Source: Jidongwangia harbinensis (GTDB taxonomy: Bacteria; Actinomycetota; Actinomycetes; Mycobacteriales; Micromonosporaceae). From it: a stretch of 64,000 bases of DNA. The notes beneath the pieces are model-generated. The model did no database searches, was not told where the DNA came from, and worked only from the letters and a program-made list of their open reading frames with translations. Each line of letters opens with the position of its first letter. The first letter of the stretch is position 1. The stretch spans positions 310,001 to 374,000 of the forward strand of contig NZ_JAIWNC010000004.1 of NCBI RefSeq assembly GCF_020216025.1, written 5' to 3'. Position numbers and translations under genes: made by a program. Positions 46,098 through 53,920 of this stretch are shown here, one piece after another.

Positions 46098-47249
46098 GTG
46101 ACGCACGTGTCCGAGCGCAACAGTGCCGGAGCGAACGGGGCCGAGGGCGCCGACCGCCAGCCCTGGACGGCCGCGGCCGGGCGCAGCGGCCGTAAGCGCA
46201 CGGTCACGTACGCCGACGCGGGTGTCTCCATCCACGCCGGCGAGCGCGCGGTCGAGCTGCTCAAGTCAAAGGTGAAGAAGACGACACGACCCGAGGTGAT
46301 GGGCGACCTGGGCGGGTTCGCCGGGTTGTTCCGCTTGAACACCGGTAAGTACAAGAGCCCGATCCTGGCGTCCTCGACCGACGGCGTCGGCACCAAACTG
46401 GTCATCGCGCAGCAGCTGGACATCCACGACACGATCGGCATCGACCTGGTCGCCATGGTGGTCGACGACCTGGTGGCCTGTGGCGCGGAGCCGCTCTTCC
46501 TGCTCGACTACATCGCCTGCGGCGAGGTCGTGCCGGACAAGGTGGCGGAGATCGGCGCCGGCATCGCGGACGGCTGCCGGTACGCCGGCTGTGCGCTGCT
46601 CGGCGGCGAGACGGCCGAGCACCCGGGCGTGCTGCGTCCCGACGAGTATGACGTCTCCGCGACCGGCGTCGGCGTGGTGGAGGAGAGCGAGATCCTCGGC
46701 CGGGACCGGGTGGAGATCGGCGACGCGGTGATCGCGATGCGCTCGTCGGGCCTGCACTCGAACGGCTACTCCCTGGTCCGGCACGTGCTGCTGGGCGCCG
46801 GGCGGATGCGCCTGGACACCGTCGTGGACGACTTCGGCAAGCAGCGGACGCTGGGCGAGGAACTGCTGACGCCGACCAAGATCTACGCGAAGGACTGCCT
46901 GGGCCTGATCGAGGAGACCGACGTACGGGCGTTCTCGCACGTCACCGGCGGCGGCATTCCCGGCAACCTGGTCCGCATCCTGCCCGAGCACGTGGACGCG
47001 GTGGTGGACCGCTCGACGTGGCGGCCGCAGTCGATCTTCGATCTGATCCAGGCCAAGGGCCGCATCGACGACGTCGAGATGGAGGCCACGTTCAACATGG
47101 GCGTGGGCATGTTCGCCATCGTCTCGTCCGACGACGCCGACCGCGCGATGGCCTACCTGACCGGCCGGGGCGTCGAGGCGTGGCAGGTCGGTGAGGTCAT
47201 CGAGGGCACCGGCCAGGTGCAGATGGTGGGCCAGTACACCCGCGGCTGA
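46098..47249 (+). CDS. purM: Phosphoribosylformylglycinamidine cyclo-ligase (AIR synthase)
   Basis: PurM closes FGAM to AIR using ATP (purine step 5). The 383-residue product has TYADAGVSIHAGERAVELLK, GGFAGLFRL, SSTDGVGTKLVIA, and MVVDDLVACGAEPLFLLDYI with the conserved DD, then GGETAEHPG and VTGGGIPGNLVRI. A GTG after AAGGGGAG is the start. The N-terminal 35 residues are longer than in enterobacteria but usual in actinobacteria. It forms a transcription unit with purF. Confidence 0.96.
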   Translation: MTHVSERNSAGANGAEGADRQPWTAAAGRSGRKRTVTYADAGVSIHAGERAVELLKSKVKKTTRPEVMGDLGGFAGLFRLNTGKYKSPILASSTDGVGTKLVIAQQLDIHDTIGIDLVAMVVDDLVACGAEPLFLLDYIACGEVVPDKVAEIGAGIADGCRYAGCALLGGETAEHPGVLRPDEYDVSATGVGVVEESEILGRDRVEIGDAVIAMRSSGLHSNGYSLVRHVLLGAGRMRLDTVVDDFGKQRTLGEELLTPTKIYAKDCLGLIEETDVRAFSHVTGGGIPGNLVRILPEHVDAVVDRSTWRPQSIFDLIQAKGRIDDVEMEATFNMGVGMFAIVSSDDADRAMAYLTGRGVEAWQVGEVIEGTGQVQMVGQYTRG

Positions 47250-47293
47250 CATGGATTCTCGAGCGGGGCGGGTGCTGCGCGCCGGTGTGAAAT

Positions 47294-47328
47294 GATCCGC
47301 GTATGTCGATGTGTGGCATACGCGGATC
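47294..47328 (+). terminator. Hairpin terminator after purM
   Basis: A perfect 12-bp stem (GATCCGCGTATG / CATACGCGGATC) with an 11-base loop, followed by TTTG, 44 bp after the purM stop. It separates the purine unit from the radical SAM genes. Confidence 0.85.
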
Positions 47329-47459
47329 TTTGTTCGCGCCCGCGGTTCTCCGCCGCCGGCCGCCTCGGCGTTCCATCGCGGGTGGGGTCACCGTGATCGA
47401 GTGGACGGCGGCACCTAGCCTGACCTAAGTCGACGTCGGCGGTGGACGGAGGTGGGCGG

Positions 47460-48602
47460 ATGACGGTACTGCGGCCGGAGGGCGGCGTGTTCACCGGTAT
47501 GCGCGGCATCTCCCCGGTGCCGACGTACGTGGTCATGCAGCCCACCACTCTCTGCAATCTCGATTGTTCCTACTGTTACCTACCGTTCCGGGCGGCCGAT
47601 CGCCGGATGCCGGTGGCGGTCGCGGAGGCCGTCGCCGCGTCGGTGCAACCGTGGACGCGGACCGGCCGGTTCTCCGTGGTGTGGCACGGCGGTGAGCCGC
47701 TCGCCGCGGGGCGGGACCACCTGGCGGCCCTGATCGCCCCGTTCGGCCCGGACGTGGAGCACCACGTGCAGACCAACGCCACGCTGATCGACGACGCCTG
47801 GTGCGAGTTCTTCCGGGCTCACGACGTCCGGGTCAGCGTCAGCGTCGACGGCCCGGCCGCCCGCAACGGCGAGCGGGTGACCCGGGGAAACAGGCCGGCG
47901 TACGACCGGATCATGCGCGGTGTGGAGACGCTGCGCCGGCACGACATCGGGTTCTCGGCGCTGTGCGTGGTCGGACGCCCCGAGCCGGGCCTGGCCGCCG
48001 AGCTGTACGACTACTTCCTCGACCTGGGCTGCGACGTGCTCGGCATCAACGTCGAGGAACTGGAGGGCGTCAACCTGCGGGACAACCGGCATCCCGCGGA
48101 GGCGGTCACCGCGTTCTGGGCCGAGCTGGTGGCGGCCTGGCGGCGTGACCCGCGAATCCACCTGCGGGAGATCGAATGGTCGCTGCGGTACGTTTCCGCG
48201 GTGCTGGACGGCACGGCCGACGAGGTGCTGCCGCGCCGGCTCGACCCGATCCCGACGATCGCCCACGACGGTTCCGTGGTGCTGCTCTCCCCGGAACTGG
48301 CGGGCTTCTCCGATCCCCGCTACGGCGACTTCACCAGCGGTAACGTGCTGACCACGCCGCTGGGTGAGATTCTGGCCGACGCGCCGGCCACCCCGTGGAT
48401 CGCCGAGTTTCTCACCGGGGTCGAGGCCTGCCGGTCGCAGTGCCCGTACTTCGGCTTCTGCGGCGGCGCGCACGCCGCGAACCGGTACTTCGAACACGGT
48501 CGGTTCGACGCCACCGAGACGGACCACTGTCGCAACAGCAAGATGCGCCTACTGGAGGGAGTGCTGGACCATGCCCGAGATCACGAGCCCACGGCCGTCT
48601 GA
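47460..48602 (+). CDS. Radical SAM/SPASM peptide maturase, probable cyclophane-forming enzyme
   Basis: The 380-residue enzyme starts at an ATG behind GGAGG. The radical SAM cluster motif is C32-x3-C36-x2-C39 in LCNLDCSYCYLP, which binds the 4Fe-4S/S-adenosylmethionine centre. VWHGGEPL is the usual GGE motif near residue 75. A C-terminal SPASM-type region holds C324, C328, C334 and C357 (CRSQCPYFGFCGG and TDHC) for auxiliary Fe-S clusters. Enzymes of this size and type crosslink aromatic side chains to neighbouring residues of a precursor peptide. The family I recall for such a pair is the cyclophane-forming AmcB type, but I cannot check this. The precursor gene overlaps the 3' end by 32 bp. 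Confidence 0.88.
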   Translation: MTVLRPEGGVFTGMRGISPVPTYVVMQPTTLCNLDCSYCYLPFRAADRRMPVAVAEAVAASVQPWTRTGRFSVVWHGGEPLAAGRDHLAALIAPFGPDVEHHVQTNATLIDDAWCEFFRAHDVRVSVSVDGPAARNGERVTRGNRPAYDRIMRGVETLRRHDIGFSALCVVGRPEPGLAAELYDYFLDLGCDVLGINVEELEGVNLRDNRHPAEAVTAFWAELVAAWRRDPRIHLREIEWSLRYVSAVLDGTADEVLPRRLDPIPTIAHDGSVVLLSPELAGFSDPRYGDFTSGNVLTTPLGEILADAPATPWIAEFLTGVEACRSQCPYFGFCGGAHAANRYFEHGRFDATETDHCRNSKMRLLEGVLDHARDHEPTAV

Positions 48603-48798
48603 CCGCGTGGAGAACGATCCGGTGTCGGCACGGGTACAGGACACCCGGACCGGCCTGGCCGCGCTTCTCGAGGAAGCGGCGGACGCCCGGCGGCGGCGTG
48701 CGGAGAGCACGCCGGATGACGGTGGCTCGGCGGTGTGCGCCTGGAACCACTTTGAAAACATCCCGACGTTCTACAACTGGAACAACCGGCCGCGCTGA
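48571..48798 (+). CDS. RiPP precursor peptide with phased aromatic triplets (candidate multi-cyclophane)
   Basis: The 75-residue peptide starts at an ATG inside the end of the radical SAM gene; GGAGGG lies 12 bp before it (a GTG at 48607 is the alternative). Residues 1-55 form a polar leader with one amphipathic helix (RTGLAALLEEAADARRR). The C-terminal core from C56 reads CAWNHFENIPTFYNWNNRPR. From W58 it can be read in triplets: WNH, FEN, IPT, FYN, WNN. Four triplets start with Trp or Phe; three of them end in Asn and one in His. Three-residue aromatic-X-Asn motifs are known targets for cyclophane formation, so up to four crosslinks are predicted. No protease or transporter gene is adjacent. 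A strong terminator follows. Confidence 0.85.
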   Translation: MPEITSPRPSDRVENDPVSARVQDTRTGLAALLEEAADARRRRAESTPDDGGSAVCAWNHFENIPTFYNWNNRPR

Positions 48799-48811
48799 CG
48801 AGCACGGTGGA

Positions 48812-48844
48812 AGCCCACGCGGGTGATGTCGGCCCGCGTGGGCT
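48812..48844 (+). terminator. Hairpin terminator after the precursor gene
   Basis: A perfect 12-bp stem (AGCCCACGCGGG / CCCGCGTGGGCT) with a 9-base loop and TTTC after it, 13 bp past the precursor stop. It ends the two-gene transcript. Confidence 0.88.
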
Positions 48845-48891
48845 TTCTCGTACCGGTGATGACGGGATGCTCCACTGACCGTCACACACGT

Positions 48892-48916
48892 AAGCACGCG
48901 GTACGGCCGCGTGCTT
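48892..48916. terminator. Hairpin terminator after the DUF3073 gene
   Basis: A 10-bp perfect stem (AAGCACGCGG / CCGCGTGCTT) with a TACGG loop. It lies 21 bp beyond the stop of the minus-strand DUF3073 gene. Confidence 0.75.
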
Positions 48917-48937
48917 CTGTGCGATTCGGGTCAGTCG

Positions 48938-49153
48938 TCAGCGCCTCGAAGGCGACCAGCGGTCGTGCTCGTCGTCCGCGCTGTCATCATCGTCGTCGTC
49001 AACGAGCTCGTCGTTGTCGTCGTCGAAATGACGGTCGGACTTACCAGCACCCGCCAGTTCGCGCTGCAAGGCGGTGAGGTCGGTGTTCGGGGTCTGGTAT
49101 TTCAGCTCCCGGGCCACCTTCGTCTGCTTGGCCTTGGCACGGCCGCGCCCCAT
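48938..49153 (-). CDS. DUF3073 family protein
   Basis: The 71-residue protein begins MGRGRAKAKQTKVARELKYQ, the hallmark of DUF3073, a small actinobacterial family with a basic N-terminus and an acidic Asp-rich C-terminus (DDDNDELVDDDDDD). In Streptomyces this gene directly follows purM; here two genes lie between. The function is unknown. The ATG at 49153 is chosen because it gives the conserved start; the frame continues upstream but without family sequence. Confidence 0.92.
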   Translation of the reverse strand: MGRGRAKAKQTKVARELKYQTPNTDLTALQRELAGAGKSDRHFDDDNDELVDDDDDDSADDEHDRWSPSRR

Positions 49154-49312
49154 GGCTCGACCCCCTCGCACAGAATTCGGGGCAGCCCGAAGGCGGGCCC
49201 CGATGACGTCAGGCATCTCTCGTGGGTCTTACGGTACATGGACGATGCCGCCTTCGGCACCTCGGGTTGTGTGTGACACGGTCGGGCTTTCGGTCAGGAT
49301 TTCCGGCCGGCC

Positions 49313-50413
49313 TCAACCGAGGTAGATGCTGCGCAGACGGCCGACCTCGGCCATGCGCCGTTCGGCCAGCCGGTCGGCGGCCACCGCGGGCGGTACACCC
49401 TCGTCGTCGGCGAGGCGCAGGATCTGCCCGGTGGTGTCGAAGATGCGCGTCGCGCGCAGCTTGGCGCGCTCGAAGTTGAATCCCTGGATCTCGTCGGCCA
49501 CCTGGATCACGCCGCCGGCGTTCACCACGTAGTCGGGTGTGTAGAGGATGCCGCGCTCCTCCAGCATCTTCTCGATGCCCGGGTGCGCGAGCTGGTTGTT
49601 GGCGCCGCCGGTGACGATCTTCGCGCGGAGCACCGGGACGGTGTCGTCGTCGAGCGCCCCGCCGAGCGCGCACGGCGCGTACACGTCGATGTCGGACGTG
49701 ATCAGCGCGTGGGTGTCGGCGACCAGATCGATCTGCGGGTAGGTGGTCCGGGCCCAGTCCAGCGCGGCCGGATTGACGTCGGTGGCGAGCACCGACGCAC
49801 CGTCATCGATCAGATGCCCGGCCAGGTACTTGCCGACCTTGCCGAGGCCCGCGATGCCGACCCGGCGGCCGGCCAGGGTGGGGCTGCCCCAGGTGTGCTC
49901 GGCCGCGGCCCGCATGCCCTGGAAGACGCCCCAGGCGGTCAGGATGGAGGAGTCGCCGGCGCCGCCGTGCTCGACGCTGCGGCCGGTGACGAACGTCGTC
50001 TCGCGGGCCACCACGTCCATGTCGGCGACGTAGGTGCCGACGTCGCACGCGGTGTAGTAGCGGCCGTTCAGCGACTGGACGAACCGGCCGTAGGCGCGCA
50101 GCAGCGCCTCGCTCTTGAGCTGGGCGGGATCGCCCCAGATGACCGCCTTGCCGCCGCCGAGGTCGAGACCGGCCAGCGCGTTCTTGTAGGCCATCGCCCG
50201 GGACAGGTGCAGCGCGTCGGTGACCGCCGCCTCTTCGCTCTCGTACGGGTAGAACCGGGTGCCGCCCAGCGCCGGCCCGAGGGCCGTGGAGTAGATGCCG
50301 ATGATCGCCTTCAGGCCGGTCTGCCGGTCCTGGCAGAAGACGACCTGCTCGTGACCCGCGGCGTCGCTGCCGCTCGTGTCGAACACGCCCATGGCTGCTG
50401 CTCTCCCTGACAT
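49313..50413 (-). CDS. Leu/Val/Phe-type amino acid dehydrogenase
   Basis: The 366-residue NAD(P)-dependent enzyme has the Glu/Leu/Phe/Val dehydrogenase fold: [13 protein letters not shown] and the catalytic Lys in [18 protein letters not shown], the Rossmann motif [16 protein letters not shown] near residue 180, and [10 protein letters not shown]. It oxidatively deaminates a branched-chain or aromatic amino acid. Position between DUF3073 and bldC matches valine dehydrogenase (vdh) in Streptomyces, which supports that substrate, but it is not proven. It has its own divergent promoter region towards the next gene. Confidence 0.92.
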   Translation of the reverse strand: MSGRAAAMGVFDTSGSDAAGHEQVVFCQDRQTGLKAIIGIYSTALGPALGGTRFYPYESEEAAVTDALHLSRAMAYKNALAGLDLGGGKAVIWGDPAQLKSEALLRAYGRFVQSLNGRYYTACDVGTYVADMDVVARETTFVTGRSVEHGGAGDSSILTAWGVFQGMRAAAEHTWGSPTLAGRRVGIAGLGKVGKYLAGHLIDDGASVLATDVNPAALDWARTTYPQIDLVADTHALITSDIDVYAPCALGGALDDDTVPVLRAKIVTGGANNQLAHPGIEKMLEERGILYTPDYVVNAGGVIQVADEIQGFNFERAKLRATRIFDTTGQILRLADDEGVPPAVAADRLAERRMAEVGRLRSIYLG

Positions 50414-50603
50414 GTCGGTGCCCTCGTGGGGCCGCTGGTCCGACGGGGTGTGCCGGATTAGAAGCGAGCCTAGTCGCGGCCGACTGCACCGCAGCGGAGC
50501 AAGGGCCGGGAGGCGCGACCGAATCGATCGGTCGCGTATCTGACGGCTCGATTGGCTGAGCGCGGGAAGTCAACGCACCGGCATTTCGTGAAAGGATCGC
50601 GCC

Positions 50604-51443
50604 GTGCCGTCACTGTTCGCGTCGTACCTGCGGGTTTACGAACCACTGACCGCCTTCGACCGGGACCGGCAGGTCTTCTGGCGCCGTTACGCCCGGGAGG
50701 GCCGCGCGCTGGGGCCGGTCGAGGGCCCGGTGAAACAGCGCACCGCCGTGCTGGAGGCGCTCGGCGCGGGCTGGACCAGGCTGCCCGATCTGCCCGACGA
50801 GGCGTACGTGCTGGAGTGGGGCGACGCCCTGTTGGTCTGCCCCTGGAATCTGCGCCTGCGGGTCGCCGAGGCCGCTCTCAGCGCCCGGGACGGGGTGCCC
50901 AGCGTGCTGGCCGACGCGTTCGTGCCGCCGGTGCTGGCCGGACAGGCCAAGGCGGTGGTGGAGGACTGGCGCAGCGGGGCGCGGGTGCTCGAGCGCGGAG
51001 TGCCCCGGGTGCACGAGCAGATCGCCACCTGGGGCGTACCCCTGCGGTGGTTCGCGTTCGTCGATCTGGACGAGCGGGAGATCGCGCTGACCGGGGAGCG
51101 GCGCACGCTGGTGTACCGCACGGAGATCTCCAAGGCCCGCCGGCGGGCGCACCGCGCGGTGTCGGTGTTGCGGAAGTCGCTGGGCGACGCGCCGATCACC
51201 GAGGCGGTCGAGGAGGGGACCCGGTGGCTGGAGGAGTTCCATCCCCGCTCGGTGGTGGAACTGGACTACGGCGGACTGGTGGATCTTCTGCCGGACGAGA
51301 ATCTGGCACAGGACGATTCGCCGGGACTGGTGGCCGCGGGCTTGACCGCATTGGCGCGCGGCGATGCGGACGCGGCTACCGAGGCGTACGAGAAGCTGGT
51401 CGCCCGATGGCGTGCCGTGCAACTTCTGGAACGCTGCAACTAG
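50604..51443 (+). CDS. Conserved hypothetical protein upstream of bldC
   Basis: The 279-residue soluble protein starts at a GTG after GAAAGGATCG. It begins PSLFASYLRVYEPLTAFDRD and contains the strings WGDALLVCPWNLRLRVAEAALSA-type (WGDALLVCPWNLRLR) and GVPLRWFAFVDLDEREI. No named domain is recognised. The same position next to bldC is taken by a conserved unknown gene in Streptomyces, which suggests it is its counterpart. Function is unknown. Confidence 0.78.
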   Translation: MPSLFASYLRVYEPLTAFDRDRQVFWRRYAREGRALGPVEGPVKQRTAVLEALGAGWTRLPDLPDEAYVLEWGDALLVCPWNLRLRVAEAALSARDGVPSVLADAFVPPVLAGQAKAVVEDWRSGARVLERGVPRVHEQIATWGVPLRWFAFVDLDEREIALTGERRTLVYRTEISKARRRAHRAVSVLRKSLGDAPITEAVEEGTRWLEEFHPRSVVELDYGGLVDLLPDENLAQDDSPGLVAAGLTALARGDADAATEAYEKLVARWRAVQLLERCN

Positions 51444-51481
51444 CTGGGAAAACAGGACGAACGGGCACGGATCGGCGCCCT

Positions 51482-51495
51482 TGGGAGCGCTCCCG
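51482..51495. promoter_or_regulatory. CebR-box-like LacI-family operator
   Basis: TGGGAGCGCTCCCG matches 13 of 14 bases of the CebR box TGGGAGCGCTCCCA known from Streptomyces as the site of a cellobiose-responsive LacI-type repressor. It is a perfect 12-bp palindrome, 39 bp after the previous stop and about 230 bp before bldC. The surrounding 280-bp gap is bldC upstream sequence, with an AT-rich segment near 51535-51605 that probably holds its promoter. Confidence 0.55.
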
Positions 51496-51723
51496 AGGCG
51501 AACACTCTTCGTAATCGGCAACGTCCGAAGCGTGATTTTAGGTCCAAACAAGACACTTTCTGGCGTAGAAAACATGCATAAATCGGGCATGCTTCAACCG
51601 TCTATCTAGGGACGTTCGGCCGTTCGGCCCATGTCGGACATCGGGGACTAGCCGGACCATGAGAGACGCACCGGCCGGCGGGACCCCGGCCGATGTCTTT
51701 AGGTACCTGTGGAGGAGTGACCG

Positions 51724-51933
51724 ATGGCATCGCGTACGCACGATCCTGAGCCGTTACTGACCCCGGCCGAGGTGGCGTCGATGTTCCGTGTCGACCCGAA
51801 GACCGTCACCCGGTGGGCGAAGGCGGGCAAGCTCAGCGCAATCAGAACGCTGGGCGGGCACCGCCGCTACCGGGAGTCGGAGGTTCGCGCCCTGCTGCAA
51901 GGACAGATTCCCACGCAGCGTCAGGGCGACTAA
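51724..51933 (+). CDS. bldC: Developmental regulator BldC
   Basis: BldC is a MerR-like DNA-binding protein of 69 residues that controls entry into sporulation development in Streptomyces. The protein is almost only a winged helix: LLTPAEVASMFRVDPKTVTRW for the HTH and AKAGKLSAIRTLGGHRRYRES for the wing; it lacks the MerR effector domain. The ATG follows GAGGAG. It is placed after vdh-type and unknown genes, the Streptomyces order. The long upstream region with a CebR-like box suggests a separate promoter. Confidence 0.96.
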   Translation: MASRTHDPEPLLTPAEVASMFRVDPKTVTRWAKAGKLSAIRTLGGHRRYRESEVRALLQGQIPTQRQGD

Positions 51934-52016
51934 CGGACCCGCAGTCGGCCGAAAGATCGTTGCAAGGGGCGAGCGCTGGGGAAGGCGATCGCCCCTTCTT
52001 CGTTTCTTCGACCGTG

Positions 52017-52790
52017 ATGGAGCCACTCATCGGAGACGTCTTCGGCGAGATGATCCGCGACGCGTACGCCGTGCGCACCGGGGTCGGACCGCGTCCGCTC
52101 GCGGGCGGCCGGGTACCCCGGCCGGTCATCGAGATCATCGAGCGCGACGACGGCCTGATCAACGGCGCGCCGGCCGATCACTACCTGGATCAGCCGGACG
52201 ACTGGGCGGCGCACGACCACCGTGCCCTGCGGCTGTGCCGGGGGCGGGTGCTGGACGTCGGCATGGGCGCCGGCCGGATCGCGCTGGAACTGCAGCGCCG
52301 CGGCATCGCGGTGACCGGGCTGGACACGTCGCGCGGCGCGATCGAGGTCGCCCGCCACCGGGGCGTCCGGGACACGGTGCTGACCACGGTCGACGAGTAC
52401 ACCCGGGCGGCCGTCCGGTACGACACCTTCCTGCTGCTCGGCAACAACCTGGGCCTGCTGGAGGGCCCCGAGCGGGCGCCGGTGTTCCTGCGCGCCCTCG
52501 CGGCGCTGGCCCGGCCGGGTGCCCGGATCGTCGCGCACGGCACCGACCCGTACGGCACCACCGATCCGCTGCAGGTCACCTACCACCGGCGCAACCGGGA
52601 GCGGGGCCGCCTCGGCGGGCAACTGCGGCTGCGGCTGCGGTACCGGCAGCTCGCCACCGGCTGGTTCGACTACCTGGTCTGCTCGGCCGGCGAGCTGGAG
52701 TCGCTGGTGGCCGGGACCCCGTGGCGCCTGAACTCGATCGACGACGCCGACCGGCCGTACTACCTTGCCGTCATGGAGCTCACCGGATGA
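52017..52790 (+). CDS. SAM-dependent methyltransferase
   Basis: The 257-residue protein has a class I methyltransferase fold with VLDVGMGAGRIALELQRRGIAV as motif I near residue 75 and the acidic loop GLDTSRGAIEVAR as motif II. Its substrate is not known. An ATG at 52017 is used; an open frame reaching 51813 would run through bldC. The stop overlaps the ATG of the RNA 2'-phosphotransferase gene (ATGA), so the two enzymes are translated together and may share a nucleic-acid or nucleotide substrate. Confidence 0.82.
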   Translation: MEPLIGDVFGEMIRDAYAVRTGVGPRPLAGGRVPRPVIEIIERDDGLINGAPADHYLDQPDDWAAHDHRALRLCRGRVLDVGMGAGRIALELQRRGIAVTGLDTSRGAIEVARHRGVRDTVLTTVDEYTRAAVRYDTFLLLGNNLGLLEGPERAPVFLRALAALARPGARIVAHGTDPYGTTDPLQVTYHRRNRERGRLGGQLRLRLRYRQLATGWFDYLVCSAGELESLVAGTPWRLNSIDDADRPYYLAVMELTG

Positions 52791-53347
52791 GCGCGCTGAC
52801 CCGCGAGCAGGTGCGGATGAGCCGCCGGATCTCGATGATCCTGCGGCACCGGCCGGAGAGTGCCGGCCTCACGCTCGACCCGCAGGGCTGGGTGCCGGTC
52901 GCCGACCTGCTGGCCGTGCTCCGGATCGAGCGCGGTGAGCTGGACGCGATCGTGGCCGGCAACGACAAGTCCCGGTTCGCCGTCGCGGCCGGTCCGGACG
53001 GCGTCGACCGGATCCGGGCCAGCCAGGGCCACTCCCGGCGGGTCGACGTCGATCTCGGCCTGCCACCCGCCGAACCGCCCGGGGTGCTGTACCACGGCAC
53101 GCCGTCCGCGAACCTGCCGTCGATCCTGCGTGACGGGCTGCGGCCGGGTAGCCGCCACCACGTCCACCTCTCGCCGGACGTCGCCACCGCGCTGGTGGTC
53201 GGCCGGCGGCGGAGTGCCGACGTGGCCGTTCTCCGGGTCGACTCGGCCGCGATGGCCGCCGCGGGGCACGTCTTCCACCGCAGCGCCAACGGAGTCTGGC
53301 TCACGACCGACGTGACTACGGAGTACCTGAGCGTCGATCACCGCTAA
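52787..53347 (+). CDS. kptA: RNA 2'-phosphotransferase (Tpt1/KptA)
   Basis: KptA transfers a 2'-phosphate from RNA to NAD+, giving ADP-ribose 1'',2''-cyclic phosphate. The 186-residue product has the family motifs: SRRISMILRHRPESAGLTLD at the N-terminus (R-H-x-P), VLYHGTPSANLPSILRDGL with the NAD-binding H and T, and RHHVHLSPD, then VFHRSANGVWLTTDV. All four catalytic positions (Arg, His, Arg, Arg) appear present. Bacteria have no known tRNA-splicing substrate for it, so the cellular role is open. It is coupled to the methyltransferase. Confidence 0.92.
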   Translation: MSALTREQVRMSRRISMILRHRPESAGLTLDPQGWVPVADLLAVLRIERGELDAIVAGNDKSRFAVAAGPDGVDRIRASQGHSRRVDVDLGLPPAEPPGVLYHGTPSANLPSILRDGLRPGSRHHVHLSPDVATALVVGRRRSADVAVLRVDSAAMAAAGHVFHRSANGVWLTTDVTTEYLSVDHR

Positions 53348-53356
53348 CTTAGAGGT

Positions 53357-53920
53357 ATGGGGACGGTTACCCGGCGTCAGCTGACGAACGTCCTCGCCGC
53401 GCTCTCGATCGTCCTGATCCTGGCCGGCCTGGCGTTCGGGCTGCCCGCCCTGAACCGTGCCCTGCCCGCCGACCGGTCGATCGCCGCGGACCGGCCGTTC
53501 CGGATCGGCGCCGGTGTCTCGGTCCGCCCGCCGCCCGGCGCGGTCCTCGACGTCACCGGCACCCGGCCCGGCGCCACCGATGCCACCGCGCTGTTCCGGA
53601 TCGGGCCGGTGCAGTACGCGATCTCGGTCCGGCCGTACGACGGGACGCTCACCTCGGCCGCCGCCCGGCTGCGCCAGCGGATCACCGACACCTCCGGATA
53701 CCAGGTCACCGGTGCCCAGCTCGCGGTCGCCACCGCGTCCGGGCTGGCCGGCCTGCAGGGCGGGTACGCCGCACCCGGCCGCGGCGGCCGGTACGCCGTC
53801 TTCCTCGCCGAGGGCCGCACCATCGAGGTCACGGTCAGCGGTGCCGACCTGGACCTCGGCAACACCCTCCCGGCGATCGAGGCCAGCACCCGCACGCTGC
53901 GCTACGAGCGGGGTCGATGA
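53357..53920 (+). CDS. Membrane-anchored or secreted hypothetical protein
   Basis: The 187-residue protein has one N-terminal hydrophobic helix (NVLAALSIVLILAGLAFGLPAL), probably an uncleaved anchor, and an extracytoplasmic beta-rich domain. The ATG is 6 bases after TAACTT, which fits leaderless initiation, though it also lies close behind kptA. Its stop overlaps the start of the PrsW-type protease (ATGA), so the two probably work together; it could be a substrate or partner of that protease. No known domain is recognised. Confidence 0.75.
   Translation: MGTVTRRQLTNVLAALSIVLILAGLAFGLPALNRALPADRSIAADRPFRIGAGVSVRPPPGAVLDVTGTRPGATDATALFRIGPVQYAISVRPYDGTLTSAAARLRQRITDTSGYQVTGAQLAVATASGLAGLQGGYAAPGRGGRYAVFLAEGRTIEVTVSGADLDLGNTLPAIEASTRTLRYERGR

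Noticed and set aside
47281..47459. A second small precursor peptide upstream of the radical SAM gene
   Set aside because: The interval holds the purM terminator and the likely promoter (TAGCCT near 47416). No short frame with a leader and aromatic core is seen.
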